NCBI GenBank assembly: GCA_930367215.1
Contig: OV884057.1
Coordinates: forward strand, 199,939,621-200,003,620
From: Pollenia angustigena
Lineage: Eukaryota > Arthropoda > Insecta > Diptera > Polleniidae
Reading direction: 5' to 3'
Length of the DNA stretch: 64,000 bases
Made by a program: the position numbers and the translations under genes. Positions 53,300 to 64,000 of this stretch are shown here, one piece after another (position 1 is the stretch's first letter; every line of letters starts with the position of its first letter). Below the pieces are notes generated by a model. The model was not told the DNA's origin, ran no database searches, and was given only the letters and a program-made list of their open reading frames with translations.

Positions 53300-54263
53300 A
53301 ACAATGATACTGAAATGTATTAAAATTTTCGCATTGAATTCGATATTCTTGGAAATATGAGAAGTCAACAAAAATTGGATTAAAAAAAAAAAAAAAAAAA
53401 AGGCTCAAGCGAAGAGTAAGAAATTATTTTTAATATTGATATTGATTATTATTATGTTTTTATTTTATTGCTAGTGATATCAAATATTGTTTTAATTTTT
53501 TTTTGTTATATTTCTTGTTAATTTTATGATCCTTTTCCTGTGAAACTGTTCTTTATAGTTTTCATATTTAATTATTCTTATAAGAGATTTTTGTTAACCT
53601 GTTTAAATATGAATTCCTACTGTGTTAAACAGTTAAAAGATTTATTATTTCGTTATTACTGCTGCTTCTTTTAACACTGTTTTTCTTCTTTTTTGAATTT
53701 CTGTTTTGTTGCTAATTGTGAATAACGTTAACTAACGATGATAAATGTATAAATTTCTTGCTGTTTCAATTATAAGAAGTCATTTCCTTTGTTTCTTCTT
53801 TTGATAGATATAAATGATTTAGTATAAGAAGAGTATTTGTAATGAAATTTTTAAACAAGAAATGGAATTTTTGTTTAATTTTTTTATAATTTATAAGGCA
53901 GTTTATGGAAGATTTTTACAATTCTTAAAAATATGGTCTTTGTTTACATTAAGCCACCTTTTTTTTTTTGGCTATTTGCATTGAAAAATTTACCCAACTA
54001 TTACAAAGGAGTAAAAATAATCTTGTACTCCTTCCATTTCTTAATAGTCTGATATGAACCCACTTTGAAGGGTTCAAAACAGAAAACCATGTAATTGAAC
54101 AAAAATGGTTTAAATATTAAATATTTCTTGGGCGATTTTTGGATCATAATCCTAAGTCTAGACGAGCAATTAGTTTGGCAATTGTTGCCATGGCAACTGC
54201 CAAATTCAATTTCCACCACTAGATATTAACGTGTGGACCGCATTAATATGTATGTATGTATGT
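53300..54263. other. AT-rich stretch downstream of pgant2
   Basis: Homopolymer-rich, with no motif or bounded repeat apart from a (TATG)n run at 54249-54262. Confidence 0.55.
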
Positions 54264-54271
54264 ATTAGAAC

Positions 54272-55835
54272 CAGGGTTGGCTGTCCACTGGGTAACCCAG
54301 AAAAACCCATCCGGGTTTTAATGGGTATTTTGTTTTAAAAAACCCAAGCGGTTTTTTTTTTTATTCATTTATACAAAGATGGTATAATTTTTAAAAGAAA
54401 ATTAAAAGAAAATGATTATAAAATGCATACAAAGTGTTTATATGCCCATTTGTACGTATGTTGATTTAACGTTAGTGGGCTTTTCTCTTTTTATTAAGTA
54501 TTTTAATCTAATTCCTTTTAAAAATCAAAATCAGGCTTTTTAAAATGAATTTGATTCAAAAAATGCGGAAAATGATTTGTAAAATACACAATTGGATTAC
54601 GAAAATTCTGAATTTGTTTTTTAAAAACCTGAATTTGATTTTGAAAAGACCGAAGTTGAAGTTAAAATCCTATACATAAAAAATGGCTCAGATTTTAAAT
54701 GTCGGTACATTTTAACAAGAGCTAATGCTTTTTCCAATCCAAAACAGTTTCTATGGTTATTCTATATTAAACAATAAGGGGGAAAAATGTTTTCTACTGA
54801 TGCTGAACTAGCAGGGCAATTTATTACTGAAGCGAAAAAACCGTAAAAGTTTGCTGGTAAAAATTTTAAATTTTTGACCTGGAAAATTGTCTTTATTATA
54901 ATTTAAAAGTGTGATTTTGTACATATTGTCGTGTCAAATAAAGTAAAACAGCCTGTCATCTTATTATTACGTCTTTAAAAGAATTCGATTAAAAATATGA
55001 AAATAAACTTAAATGGAAAAAACTGCAATGTTGCAACTTTTAAACCTGATTTACACTTGGTTTAAGGCTATTTAAATTGCTGCTTTTAGTGTAAATACTT
55101 TTTCTTGTGTGCTTTTTCCATTCGTTCAATCAAATAAAATCTGAACTGAATACCGTTATTGTGAAAATTTTAAATGCCAAACAAGGTGCAAGAAATGAGA
55201 GGTGCTTTTGACTTATACATTCTTCTGCCATCTACGTTTTCTCGACTAATTAGTTTGTACACATCCTTTTTTAAATATATGGTATGCATCACATTCGCCA
55301 AATAATGAGTTGGAGTTAGTACGCGTATCAACAAAATGACGTTTTGACAGAAGTATATCATTGTTCAACAAATTACATCAATGGCAGTTGCAATTGTAGC
55401 GGAGTCACTTTGAACAGCATTTAGATATTTTTGAACTTTGAGTAACATTTGTTGGAGATTCAAAGCTTCTTTATACAACTGAACGTTATTTAAAATTCTA
55501 GGAATGTCATTGTCCAATTCATTTATATGTTCCGATCTTATTTGGGCATACAAGTTCAAAAAAGTAAATTACTTGTCAGTTGAGGCATATATGTAAGGAC
55601 TTATTTAAGCCTAGCTTTTCTTTTAACCATCCTTGCATTTGATGATGATGCCATAAAACAAATATTGAAGTTTTTCTTGTTAAATCTATACCGAAAAGAG
55701 CTGAGTTGGCAACATTGCTTAGACCAATTATTATACCATTACACGAAAAACAACAAAACCCAAAAAAAAAAAAACACATGAAAAAACCCACTGGCTTGGG
55801 TTTTTTAAAAAAAACACGGGTTTTTGCCAGCCCTG
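54272..55835 (-). mobile_element. hAT transposon relic, 1.56 kb, with 8-bp duplication
   Basis: CAGGGTTGGC at left, complement of GCCAGCCCTG at right (9 of 10), each followed inward by AAAAACCC words. Flanks ATTAGAAC (54264-54271) and AGTAGAAC (55836-55843) form an 8-bp duplication with one change. Contains a shrunken minus-strand transposase. Confidence 0.8.
55170..55559 (-). pseudogene. hAT transposase fragment
   Basis: Two adjacent minus-strand frames: one with NVQLYKEALNLQQMLLKVQK and SDSATIATAIDVI, the next with VLTPTHYLANVMHTIYLKKD. The latter resembles the hAT segment where an LTP-H-x-x-A motif precedes a DPRY-like stretch. Only about 130 residues are left of some 600. Assignment rests on the hAT ends around it as much as on the residues. 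Confidence 0.55.
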
Positions 55836-56433
55836 AGTAGAACACATGTTCATCGACAAATGGAACCCCACGTCTTCATGCGCTTTCGATTTGAACGTTA
55901 CATGACCATAACGCCGGCAGTGCAGCGGCATTAATTTGTTCACGTTCTTGTATGGGGCGAATACTTGTTGATGTTTATGTTCTGATTGACCACAATTTTT
56001 GTTGTTGTGGCGTTTGGTTGTATACAGAAAATATAGTGTATGTCCAACATCATGGCGCACATGGATGCTAAGACAAATGTTAATGCAACGATGGCAGCAC
56101 ATGGACGAAATATGAACAGTCTACACGAGTAGAAGTTGATGGATAGTGGAGGCGGGTAGTTATAAAGCATTGTTGAGCAATTATCTTTTTATCCTCTAAC
56201 CGGTCAATATTTTTCGATTAAAAAAATTATTTATTGATAGTTTTTGGATAAATAAAACAAACCTTAATGTTAGAATTTGATAAAATTTAAAACTTACCTT
56301 CCAGGTGAGAAAATATGTTGACCGCGAAAAGGCGGACCTGCCTGGCAACGCAATAAAAAAATTTTAATTAAGGGATTTACATGCAATTTTATTCAGTTTT
56401 TTTTTATGGTTTTGTGTGATAAATTTGGAAACA

Positions 56434-56648
56434 TTTTTTAGATACCGGCCGAAATGTTGGAAAGAGTATGCCAAAATTGGACTAAGCGGATGGACCATTT
56501 GAGGCGTAGTCACGGTTAACATTTGCATGAATTAATCTTCAAACATTATATTATATGGACCGTACTATCGATTCAAATAAAGATTTCATGCATTTTTCTG
56601 AATTTTATGTGTTTTTTTTTTAAACTTTCCTATAGCTCTTTAAAAATC
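56434..56648 (+). mobile_element. mariner 3' end fragment (third family)
   Basis: About 215 bp nearly identical to 61698-61910: ATACCGGCCGAAATGTTGGA, GGACTAAGCGGATGGACCAT, CATTTGCATGAATTAATCTTC, GGACCGTACTATCGATTC. It encodes the last residues of the transposase and its 3' inverted repeat. Confidence 0.8.
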
Positions 56649-56689
56649 ATTATATTTTTGTGTTAAAAGCTTTTAAAATGAATTATCAG

Positions 56690-56870
56690 TTACAATTGGA
56701 AAATTTTGTTAGGTTGGCTTCGGATGGAGCCACATCACATACTGCAAGTGTCTTAGTGGCTTTGCTATGGAACATATTCGGCAAACGATTTATTTCGAAA
56801 ACAATCGATTTTGACTGGCCTTTAAGGTCACCGGATTTTATAACTGCTAACAGTTTTCGTTGGAGATAAT
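56690..56870 (+). pseudogene. mariner transposase fragment (like the 36 kb lineage)
   Basis: LENFVRLASDGATSHTASVL, then ALLWNIFGKRFISK and DFDWPLRSPDF resemble the second-to-third Asp region of the 36.0-37.3 kb transposase, but shortened and without the QQD motif. It lies directly after the other mariner fragment. Confidence 0.65.
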
Positions 56871-58201
56871 CATCCTCAACTAAAAACCAATATTCTAAAT
56901 GAAATCATGACAATTGCATCCGCAATTTTGTAAAAAGTTATGGCATAAAAATGCCACCGCTTATGACTTATAAATCAGGAATGTTAAAATGTAAATTTTC
57001 TATGAAAATTTTCCTTAATAAACATTTGTAAGACTTAACAATCGTTTATGAATACGGGGGCTTATCTTTAAACTTTTTTACAAATCTGGGGTACTCCTTT
57101 TATTATTCAAATCGAATTTGTCACCTTTAAACTAAACTGCTCACGAAAGTGGCCATAAAACAAAACATGAAATTCATAAAATTCGAATAACACTTTGAAC
57201 AGTTTCAATCAGTGGTGTCAGATTTTTTTGAGCTCCATCGCCATACCGGATGTCAAAAATCGCCAAAAGTCAAAACTCATCAGTTTTTGTTTATTTATTT
57301 TTTGTATTTTAAAAAAACTAAATTTTGCTTACAGAAAAAGGCTAGTATAATGTTTAGGTCAAAAATCACTAAAAACTGAGAAAAAAAAAAACAAAAAAAT
57401 CGCCAAAATCATAAAAACCTTTAAGATCAATGAACTTAGTTTGTGATAATAAATTGCCACATTTAATTAAAGAAAAAGTTCGTTAGCTTTAAAACCCTTT
57501 ACTCATCTTTAACCTTCGCCTTACCAATACCTACCCGGGGGACCATTTTGGTAGTAGTAAACGATGTACATGAAAACCTTTGGTAAAGTGAAGGTTAAGG
57601 GATACCTCACTTGAAAAAAAAAATAATTTTTTCATGCAGTTTAATCAAAAATGTCAGAAACAGTTTAAAACCGTGTATTTATTTGTTAAAAACACGCATC
57701 GCTGCACTTTTTCGAAAGTAAAAACTAATGGCGTTTTCTTTTCTGAGTAAAATTCTGCATTTATTCTGCCTTTTACATGTTCTTTTCAAAACATGTGTTA
57801 TTTAAAAAGTGTAAAGTGTTCTTTTCTGATGATGTTCCCTTTTAAATTAAAAAAATGCTACATGTTCAACACTCATTTTAAATATAGGGGCATGAGTGCA
57901 GCACTAGATCAAGGCGAATTCAGTAATAGGTGGTGGCAAGTTTCGAGCCGTAAACAATAACAATGTAATACAAAAAACAGTTGTTGTTTCTGTTGGCTTT
58001 GGATTGTTGTAGTCTTGCCACCACATGTAAATGAATTTACTTTGCGCTAATTGTACTTTATTGTTTAATGCCGAAATTTGTGTTCTTTTGTTAACGTAAA
58101 ATATGAAGCACTTCTTAAAAATTAGGGGAGCATTTAAAAATGTTGCCAAGTCACATGTACAACTTATGCAACACTTTTTTTTAGAAAAGAAAAATCCTTA
58201 A
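56871..58201. other. AT-rich stretch without recognisable gene
   Basis: A short inverted pair TAACCTTCGCCTTACC / GGTAAAGTGAAGGTTA at 57510-57600 may be a small MITE. Nothing else supported. Confidence 0.5.
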
Positions 58202-58380
58202 GTCTGCTTTTACACACAGCAATTTTTATTGAAGCAATTCTCTTTTAAAACTATCCGTTTTTTTGAACTCAGACAGAATGTGTTATATTTTTGATATGTC
58301 GACTTCATTCAAAAGAGAATCTCTCCAATCGACTGTGACTTTATTGAAGAAAAAATGTATTTATATTTATAAAAGCAGAC
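58202..58380. repeat. 179-bp MITE, GTCTGCTTTTA termini
   Basis: GTCTGCTTTTA at left and TAAAAGCAGAC at right; inner GAATTCTCTTTT-like words (TTCTCTTTTAAA, TTCAAAAGAGAA) also face each other. Confidence 0.55.
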
Positions 58381-58797
58381 AAACGTAATAAAAAAACACT
58401 TTTGACGTTTAAAATATGTAAGCTGTTGAACAGCTGATCGGAAAACTTTTCCTTCTGAATTCGCCTTTTTGTAAACAAACAGTTGTTGTTTGCATAAACA
58501 TACATTAGATTTGTCTCTCTTAAAATGCCTTATCATTTTAAATCGCAGTTTTTTAATTAAGCCATAAGATTTGTGCAAGAAAACTTGTCTTGTGTAAGTT
58601 GGGTCAAAGTTGAGTATTAGAAAAATAAACATTCCGGTAAAAATCAATTTTAATTTAAACTACACAGACAAACAATTTTTAGAAAAATTAAAAGAAATTA
58701 ACTATTTTAAGAACAATTTTGATTTTAGTTGGACTGTTAATTTTTGATATTCTTTAATTAGGCTTGAGTTCATCAAATTTAATTTTCATTAAATTAT

Positions 58798-58920
58798 TTT
58801 CACTGAGGGAAGGAATTATTACAACTTGGAATTTTTATTAAAATTTATTGATAAAATTATCAATTGATGATAAATTTTAATAAAGATTCCAAGTTGTAAA
58901 AATTCCTTCCCTCAGTGAAA
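58798..58920. repeat. 123-bp hairpin MITE
   Basis: TTTCACTGAGGGAAGGAATT pairs with AATTCCTTCCCTCAGTGAAA, and the stem goes on through ACAACTTGGAA and AAATTTTAATAA almost to the centre. Confidence 0.75.
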
Positions 58921-59200
58921 GCCTTACTAAAGAATATCAAAAATTAGAAATTTACTATTTTTAAATAAATTTTTACTTAAAACAGATCTTAAATAACAAG
59001 TTTTGAAAGTCGAAAGCTGTATTCATACTTGGCAAATATTTAATGAAAAATCGCCAGAACGCAACGTGACCGCGAAATTCCTATTAGAGTATTTACTATT
59101 CTCTTAATATTTGCATAGTGTGACCATAGCTTTAAGTAATCAAATTTTTTAAATAATAATAAATAAGGCATATATAAGTATATTCTTAAAACTTTTTAAC

Positions 59201-59969
59201 ACAAGTCTTAAGTATTTTGGGGGAAAATACAACCCTATCATGTGAGGTTGTTATGGGTTTTTGAATATTTTGAATCAATAATTAGATCAGTAGTGCAATC
59301 CACTAACTTTTAACACTTTAAAAAGTGAGATCTTTAACCACCCATTTTGATGTTTGCAGTAACCACTATGTGATTCACTATCTTATTTATAACCACGGTA
59401 AACAGTTTTATATTTCTCTATATTCAAATTGATATATCGTGGCAACTCTGCCAAGAGAAACATCAAAATAGGATAAAATAACAAAGAACAATAAAAAAAG
59501 CAAAACAAAAACCTTCTAATTTATAGATTTTAAATGATATTATGCAAAGTGCGTAAAGCAATACTTATTTTTATTATTTTATTAATTTATATTTAATTAA
59601 ATTAATTTTTCAATTTTATTTGAGTCAAATGGTTGGCTTTAGGTTAAATAAAAAAGAAGCTCCACGAAAAATTGATGTGTGACAAGAAGTGGATTAATAT
59701 TTTTTATCGACTATAAATAAACGGTTTTCTAAGCGGATTTAACCACACCAAAAACTTTGGTGTTAATAAACCACAATTAGTTTTGTTAAAAATAACAGCT
59801 GACTGAAACAGCTGGCTTTAAACCCCTGCCGATGTCGTTTAAAGTATTAGTGAATTGCAAAATGGTTAATTTTGTGGTCGACATTTTTAAACGAAACAAT
59901 TGTGGTTCAAAAAGCATAGTGAATTGCACTACTGGGAAGCATTTTTATCAAAATACTTAAGACTTGTGT
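59201..59969. repeat. 770-bp inverted-repeat element
   Basis: ACAAGTCTTAAGTATTTTG at 59201-59219 is exactly inverted at 59951-59969. A second inverted pair, CAGTAGTGCAATYCACTA, bounds 59288-59934, and the arms remain weakly similar inside. The space between the two pairs is 70 bp on the left and 15 bp on the right. Foldback-type MITE or a nested pair. Confidence 0.55.
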
Positions 59970-59979
59970 GATGGTGTAA

Positions 59980-61062
59980 AACAGCCTTTAATAGTTTTTA
60001 AAATCCAATACGTTTTTAATTTTAACTTTTCCTTTCCTTAAAATTTTAATCACAAAAATTTTAAATTTTTGTTATATATTTTTTTTTTAATTTTTTTATT
60101 GATTAATATTAAGTGTCAATTAATTGTTAAGTATCAATATATTATTATTAAACAATGAAATATAGACCACAAACGATCCATAATTTGTTTTAACTTTTTG
60201 CTTAAAGTATTTTATATATAAAATATATTTTACATGTTTTTATACAAACTAAAAAATAAAACTTATTTTAAAAAAAATTCTTCAATAATTTAATTAAAAA
60301 AAATAATTGTGTACTTAAAAACATTTATATCATAAAAACTTATACACCTGCAAACATTTTAGAACAAACATATAATAATAAAGTATGTTTATTAAAAAAT
60401 TCTTAAAAAAATATTAAAAACAAATTTAGTAAAAACATTATCCATAAACAACTTAACAACAACATATGTACATACATACTATATAATTATTTTTATTATT
60501 TTAATTTAAATGTAATTGTAAATGTATTTTATATTTTTAATTAAGAAAAAAAAAAAAAAAAAAAATAAAAAAAATCTGAAAACTTATTTGTTTAGCAAAA
60601 TTGTTTCCGCTAAGGCTCGAACTGGTTTGTCATTAAAAAAAATATTTTAAATTAATAAAAAATAAAAAAATTAAAGTTAGAGTTTAGTTTAAGTAAAATT
60701 GTTATATGTAATTGGCTTTTTAAAACAAAATAAATTTTTAATTTATATAAAAAAATACCAACCAACATACAACATTATAAATACGATTAAAAATAATAAA
60801 AAAATACACTGAAAAAAAAAAACAAATCTAAATAACTAATAAATATAAATATTAAGCATTTAAACGAAAATTTGTTTTATTTCTCGAACTAACTGAACAA
60901 AATGAACACAAAATTTGTCTCTATTCAATCTAAAAAAATTTAGATCTCATAAAAAACTTTCTAACAAAAGGGTCTCAACAAAAGATAGTAAGGAAACATG
61001 TATGCCGTAACGATATGTTTATGTGACAGATATGATAAATATTGGTTGGATCGCGACAATAT
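59980..61062. other. Extremely AT-rich stretch
   Basis: Long A, T and AAAT runs, including A21 near 60546-60566; no gene or bounded element seen. Confidence 0.6.
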
Positions 61063-61064
61063 AT

Positions 61065-61910
61065 CGGGTGATTTTTTAGCAATACGTTTCGTGTTTTTTT
61101 TTTCACTGTCAACCATCTTCACTTCGGTCTATAATTTAACCATGAGCCGTCTTACAAACGAACAACGCTTGCAAATTATTGAATTTCATTATCAAAATTC
61201 GTGCTCTGTTAAGAAAGTTCATCGCGCGCTTCTTGTGTTCAGCGACGAAGCTCATTTTTGGCTCAATGGGTACGTTAATAAGTAGAATTGTCGATTTTGC
61301 AGTGAAGAAAAAGAAACAGAAAAAGTCACAGTTTGGTGCGGTTTATGGGATGGTGGCATCATTGGACTGTACTTCTTCAAAGATGATACGAATCGTAACG
61401 TAACTGTGAATGGTGAGCGCAACCGTGAGATGATATCCAGCCTTTTTTTTTTGCCCAAAATGTAAGAGCTTCAACAAGACGGTGCCACATACCACTCAGC
61501 ACGCTTAACAATGGACGTATTGAGAAGCGAGTTCGGTGAACATTTTATTTCACGTTCGGGACCGGTTAATTGGCCGCCTAGATCGTGCGATTTAACGCTT
61601 GAGACTATATTTTGTGGGGATTCGTTAAAGCTCATGTCTATATACACATGCCCGCTTGAATTGACGCATTGGAAGACAAAATTGAAGCATTTATTCATTA
61701 GATACCGGCCGAAATGTTGGAAGGAGTATTCCCAAATTGGACTAAGCGGATGGACCATTTGAGGCGCAGTCACGGTCAGCATTTGCATGAAATAATCTTC
61801 AAACATTAAATTATATGGACCGTACTATCGATTCAAATAAAGATTTCATACATTTTTTTGAATTTTATGTGTTTTTTTAACTTTCCTATAGCTCTTAAAA
61901 AATCACCCGA
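61065..61910 (+). mobile_element. mariner element, third family, internally deleted
   Basis: Inverted ends TCGGGTGATTTTTTAGC and complement of TTAAAAAATCACCCGA; TA before the left end, TG after the right (decayed). At 846 bp it is about two-thirds of a full mariner. Confidence 0.85.
61143..61762 (+). pseudogene. mariner transposase, deleted and frameshifted
   Basis: ATG 61143: MSRLTNEQRLQIIEFHYQNS, then after HRALL it jumps to VFSDEAHFWLNGYVNK, so about 110 residues of DNA-binding and linker region are missing. A stop at 61284, then VTVWCGLWDGGIIGLYFF, LQQDGATYHSARLTM, EFGEHFISRSGPVNWPP and RSCDLT. A lost base garbles the third Asp (DLTPLD expected). Restoring the alignment gives 41-residue spacing, again DD41D type. 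Confidence 0.85.
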
Positions 61911-61959
61911 TGGTTTAAGTTCAACTTTAAAAATTTCCATAAATTACCTTCAATAACAT

Positions 61960-62900
61960 GAATCCAAAAGAATATATATTCTCGGTCCATATGAGTAACG
62001 AAGTTGATTTAACAATTTGCATCTGTGTATCTGTCCGTGCGTATGTTGAATAAGTTTTCCAAAGACCATAGAAATTATGTGGATTGGCTGTGTGTGTGGC
62101 CCAATTATGAGTACAAATGCCCCGGGAGTTTTTACCTTTTTACCACTTTAACAATTAAATTAACATAAGAACAATGGGAGAGGGGAGAGGGGAGAAAACT
62201 GCCGGGGAATTTTTATTCATAATTGGGCTGATTATCAAAAACCACGACTGCCTCTACTTTTACCCACAAATCACTTTTTGTTGTAGTTTTGATAACCTCC
62301 ACCACATTTTGTTTTGATGAAGGTCTACTAAGATTTTCATTCCGTGTGAACATTTTTTGATATTCATCTAAGACCCCATAAAGTATAAATATGCTGGGTT
62401 CTTGAATAATTTTAACTCGCTTTAGACAACGAAGACTCAAAAGCAAAGAACAAACTTGGTGTTAAATTGTTTCTAGTTCTCCTAAGCAGTTTGGAGTTGA
62501 AATTCAGCAAAATCGATTCAGTAGGAAAAGAGTTATGAATCAAAATGTGGAACAACAACCATAAAAAAATTACAATTTTGTTACAAAAACTAGTAAAAAA
62601 TAGCGGCGGAATGCACATATTTATAAATGATTTTTGAACAAATTCGTTTTTTGTGAAAATTTCGTGAAGATCGGCCCATAATTTACCATCGGGCCCATAT
62701 GAAGTCCACTTCATATAATTTAGTACGCCTAAAGTCGTAACGAATAATGCTTTTGACTTAAATTTTGGTCTGTCACAGTTTTAAACGACCATAAATCACA
62801 TTGTCCAATTTTGCGAAGATCGGCCCCATATAAAACCTACTTTCAAAACATAATTCTATAATAACGTCTAATCACCGCATTCGATATCGAGTTAACTATC
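61960..62900. repeat. mini-me family fragments
   Basis: AAGAATATATATTCTCGGTCC at 61972 starts one piece. A second starts at 62337 with TTCATTCCGTGTGAACATTT, GACCCCATAAAGTATAAATA, then CCTAAGCAGTTTGGAGTTGA, CAGTAGGAAAAGAGTTATGA and GAAGATCGGCCCATAATTTA, matching 9215-9700 in the same order. The GTCY run is lost. Confidence 0.65.
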
Positions 62901-63089
62901 GTATCGAGTATACGTTACTTTAGTTAGTTTTCTGCATACGATAGACACCAGTGTAACGAACCTTCTCGGCTGGGGTATCACTCGCCGGATTACCAGGGTT
63001 CACTCACAATAAATTTATTATTTATTCGAGACCTCGTAAAGAAAGAAAAACACCACACCAGTCCTTTTTAATTTTTCAAAACACACGAC

Positions 63090-63095
63090 TTTATT
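63090..63095 (-). terminator. LTR polyadenylation signal
   Basis: AATAAA on the minus strand, about 400 bases downstream of the inferred start site; would mark the end of the R region. Confidence 0.45.
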
Positions 63096-63497
63096 TTCAG
63101 AAAAAAATTACAGCTCTACTACAACGGCGATTATGGTTTCACACGTTACCCCGGGCGACACGATCACGGGATGGCGCAACGACAGGTATGCCTGATTCAG
63201 ACGTTTGTACGGTGTGCGCTAACTCTGGCCCAGTAAAGCCGCCCAACGACAACGAGTCTGCGGGACGACCACGGAGACGTTGTGTCGAGTAACTCGCAGT
63301 CGTGTACCTGCAGGACAACCACGGGCACACCACTACGCTCGGTTCTGAATGTCAGCGTAGCACCAAATTGAAAACCTGCGGTACCACCACGGAATTTCCA
63401 ATTTGATCCACACAAACACTACTAAACAAACTACCAATATAATACAGCGGGACAACCACCGTATAATATGACTTACTTACCACTGCGCTTGGCACCG

Positions 63498-63533
63498 ACT
63501 GATCACGATTTTCATTTTTGCTCTGCTTTTATA
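63498..63533 (-). promoter_or_regulatory. LTR core promoter: TATA box and initiator
   Basis: On the minus strand TATAAAAG (63526-63533) lies about 33 bases upstream of an arthropod initiator-like TCAGT (63498-63502). Spacing and motifs fit Pol II initiation within the LTR. Confidence 0.55.
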
Positions 63534-64000
63534 CTTTTCGGCCGTCATAAGTACATGGTGGCTGCATCTGCCCATCTGTTTGGATCAGCTGTTTAGCCCA
63601 TCTGTTCGGCATGTGTTGACTGCTACGCGCCGCTAGGGGGTCTCATATGCCAATTCGAGTAGCCTGGCTACCACTAGAGGTCGCCATAAAAGGCCGTTAG
63701 TAAATTCAAATTCAATTTAATTTTTGTCTTATAACTATTTACAAACAGTAATCATATTAAATAATAATAAAAAATAATAATGACACATATCAAAAGTTCA
63801 TTTTAAAGAAATGTCAGCTCCACGATAATAGAATAATAATAATAAAAAAATATAATACTAAATAACCTAATCAATGCATCCATGGTGTAGATGGAAACGA
63901 GGTTCACCGACTTCCATCGTCACACATCCCCTCTTCGTCACGGGCCGTTAACTTCGTCTCACGGCAGGACCTCTACTTGGACTCTTTCCATGGTGGAATG

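Larger units (their letters stand above)
62952..63926 (-). repeat. LTR of a minus-strand retrotransposon
   Basis: On the minus strand: TGTGTGACGATGGAAGTCGG to GGTTCGTTACA, about 975 bp, with TGT...ACA ends. It is immediately preceded (63927-63938 on +) by the polypurine tract GAAGAGGGGA, so this is the 3' LTR; the body continues beyond 64000. Four GGNACNACCACGG words lie at about 63258, 63310, 63377 and 63447. No 5' LTR or target duplication is in view, so the superfamily (Ty3/gypsy or BEL) is open. Confidence 0.75.

Overview
This window is AT-rich, repeat-packed nuclear DNA from a higher fly (Brachycera). A calyptrate is my best guess, but the sequence does not prove it. The only cellular gene I can support is pgant2, the fly orthologue of vertebrate GALNT2 (polypeptide N-acetylgalactosaminyltransferase). 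Its six visible exons lie on the + strand between 29699 and 52946 and splice into one open frame of 611 codons plus stop. The exon(s) for the start codon and membrane anchor were not found. They lie further upstream, or are too short for me to recognise. Introns 4 and 5 (10.8 and 7.2 kb) are swollen by mobile elements.

1-29 kb (upstream or intron 1): a 5'-truncated LINE tail; several inverted-repeat MITEs; a decayed transposase-like gene split by a mini-me repeat (8.6-10.3 kb); a DD41D mariner (10.4-11.7 kb); a tRNA-derived SINE; a 2.6 kb hAT element with its 8-bp target duplication (13.7-16.3 kb), sitting in another ATCGAT-rich repeat; a foldback repeat (17.0-17.9 kb); and a layered nest at 20.9-27.8 kb. 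In the nest, a MITE holds a mariner, the mariner holds a 550-bp element with 9-bp target duplications and a Ty1/copia retrotransposon, and the copia holds a further 224-bp inverted-repeat insert.

29.7-53 kb (pgant2): intron 1 carries two PIF/Harbinger-type MITEs. Intron 4 carries a second DD41D mariner lineage, a SINE split between its A and B boxes by a hAT MITE, more hAT and PIF MITEs, and a 1.66 kb hAT-type palindrome with perfect 8-bp target duplications. Intron 5 is almost entirely a Foldback-like structure: arms around 45.9-47.2 and 49.7-50.6 kb full of nested hairpins, followed by a 382-bp tandem duplication and a 53-bp tandem array.

53-64 kb (downstream): a hAT relic, fragments of two mariner families, further MITEs, mini-me family pieces, and at the right edge a 975-bp LTR of a minus-strand retrotransposon whose body leaves the window.

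None of the transposon genes is intact in this window. The genes do not form a pathway. The biology is one Golgi glycosyltransferase gene embedded in a record of successive insertions, many of which can be ordered by which element interrupts which. All element boundaries were read by eye from inverted repeats and target duplications.
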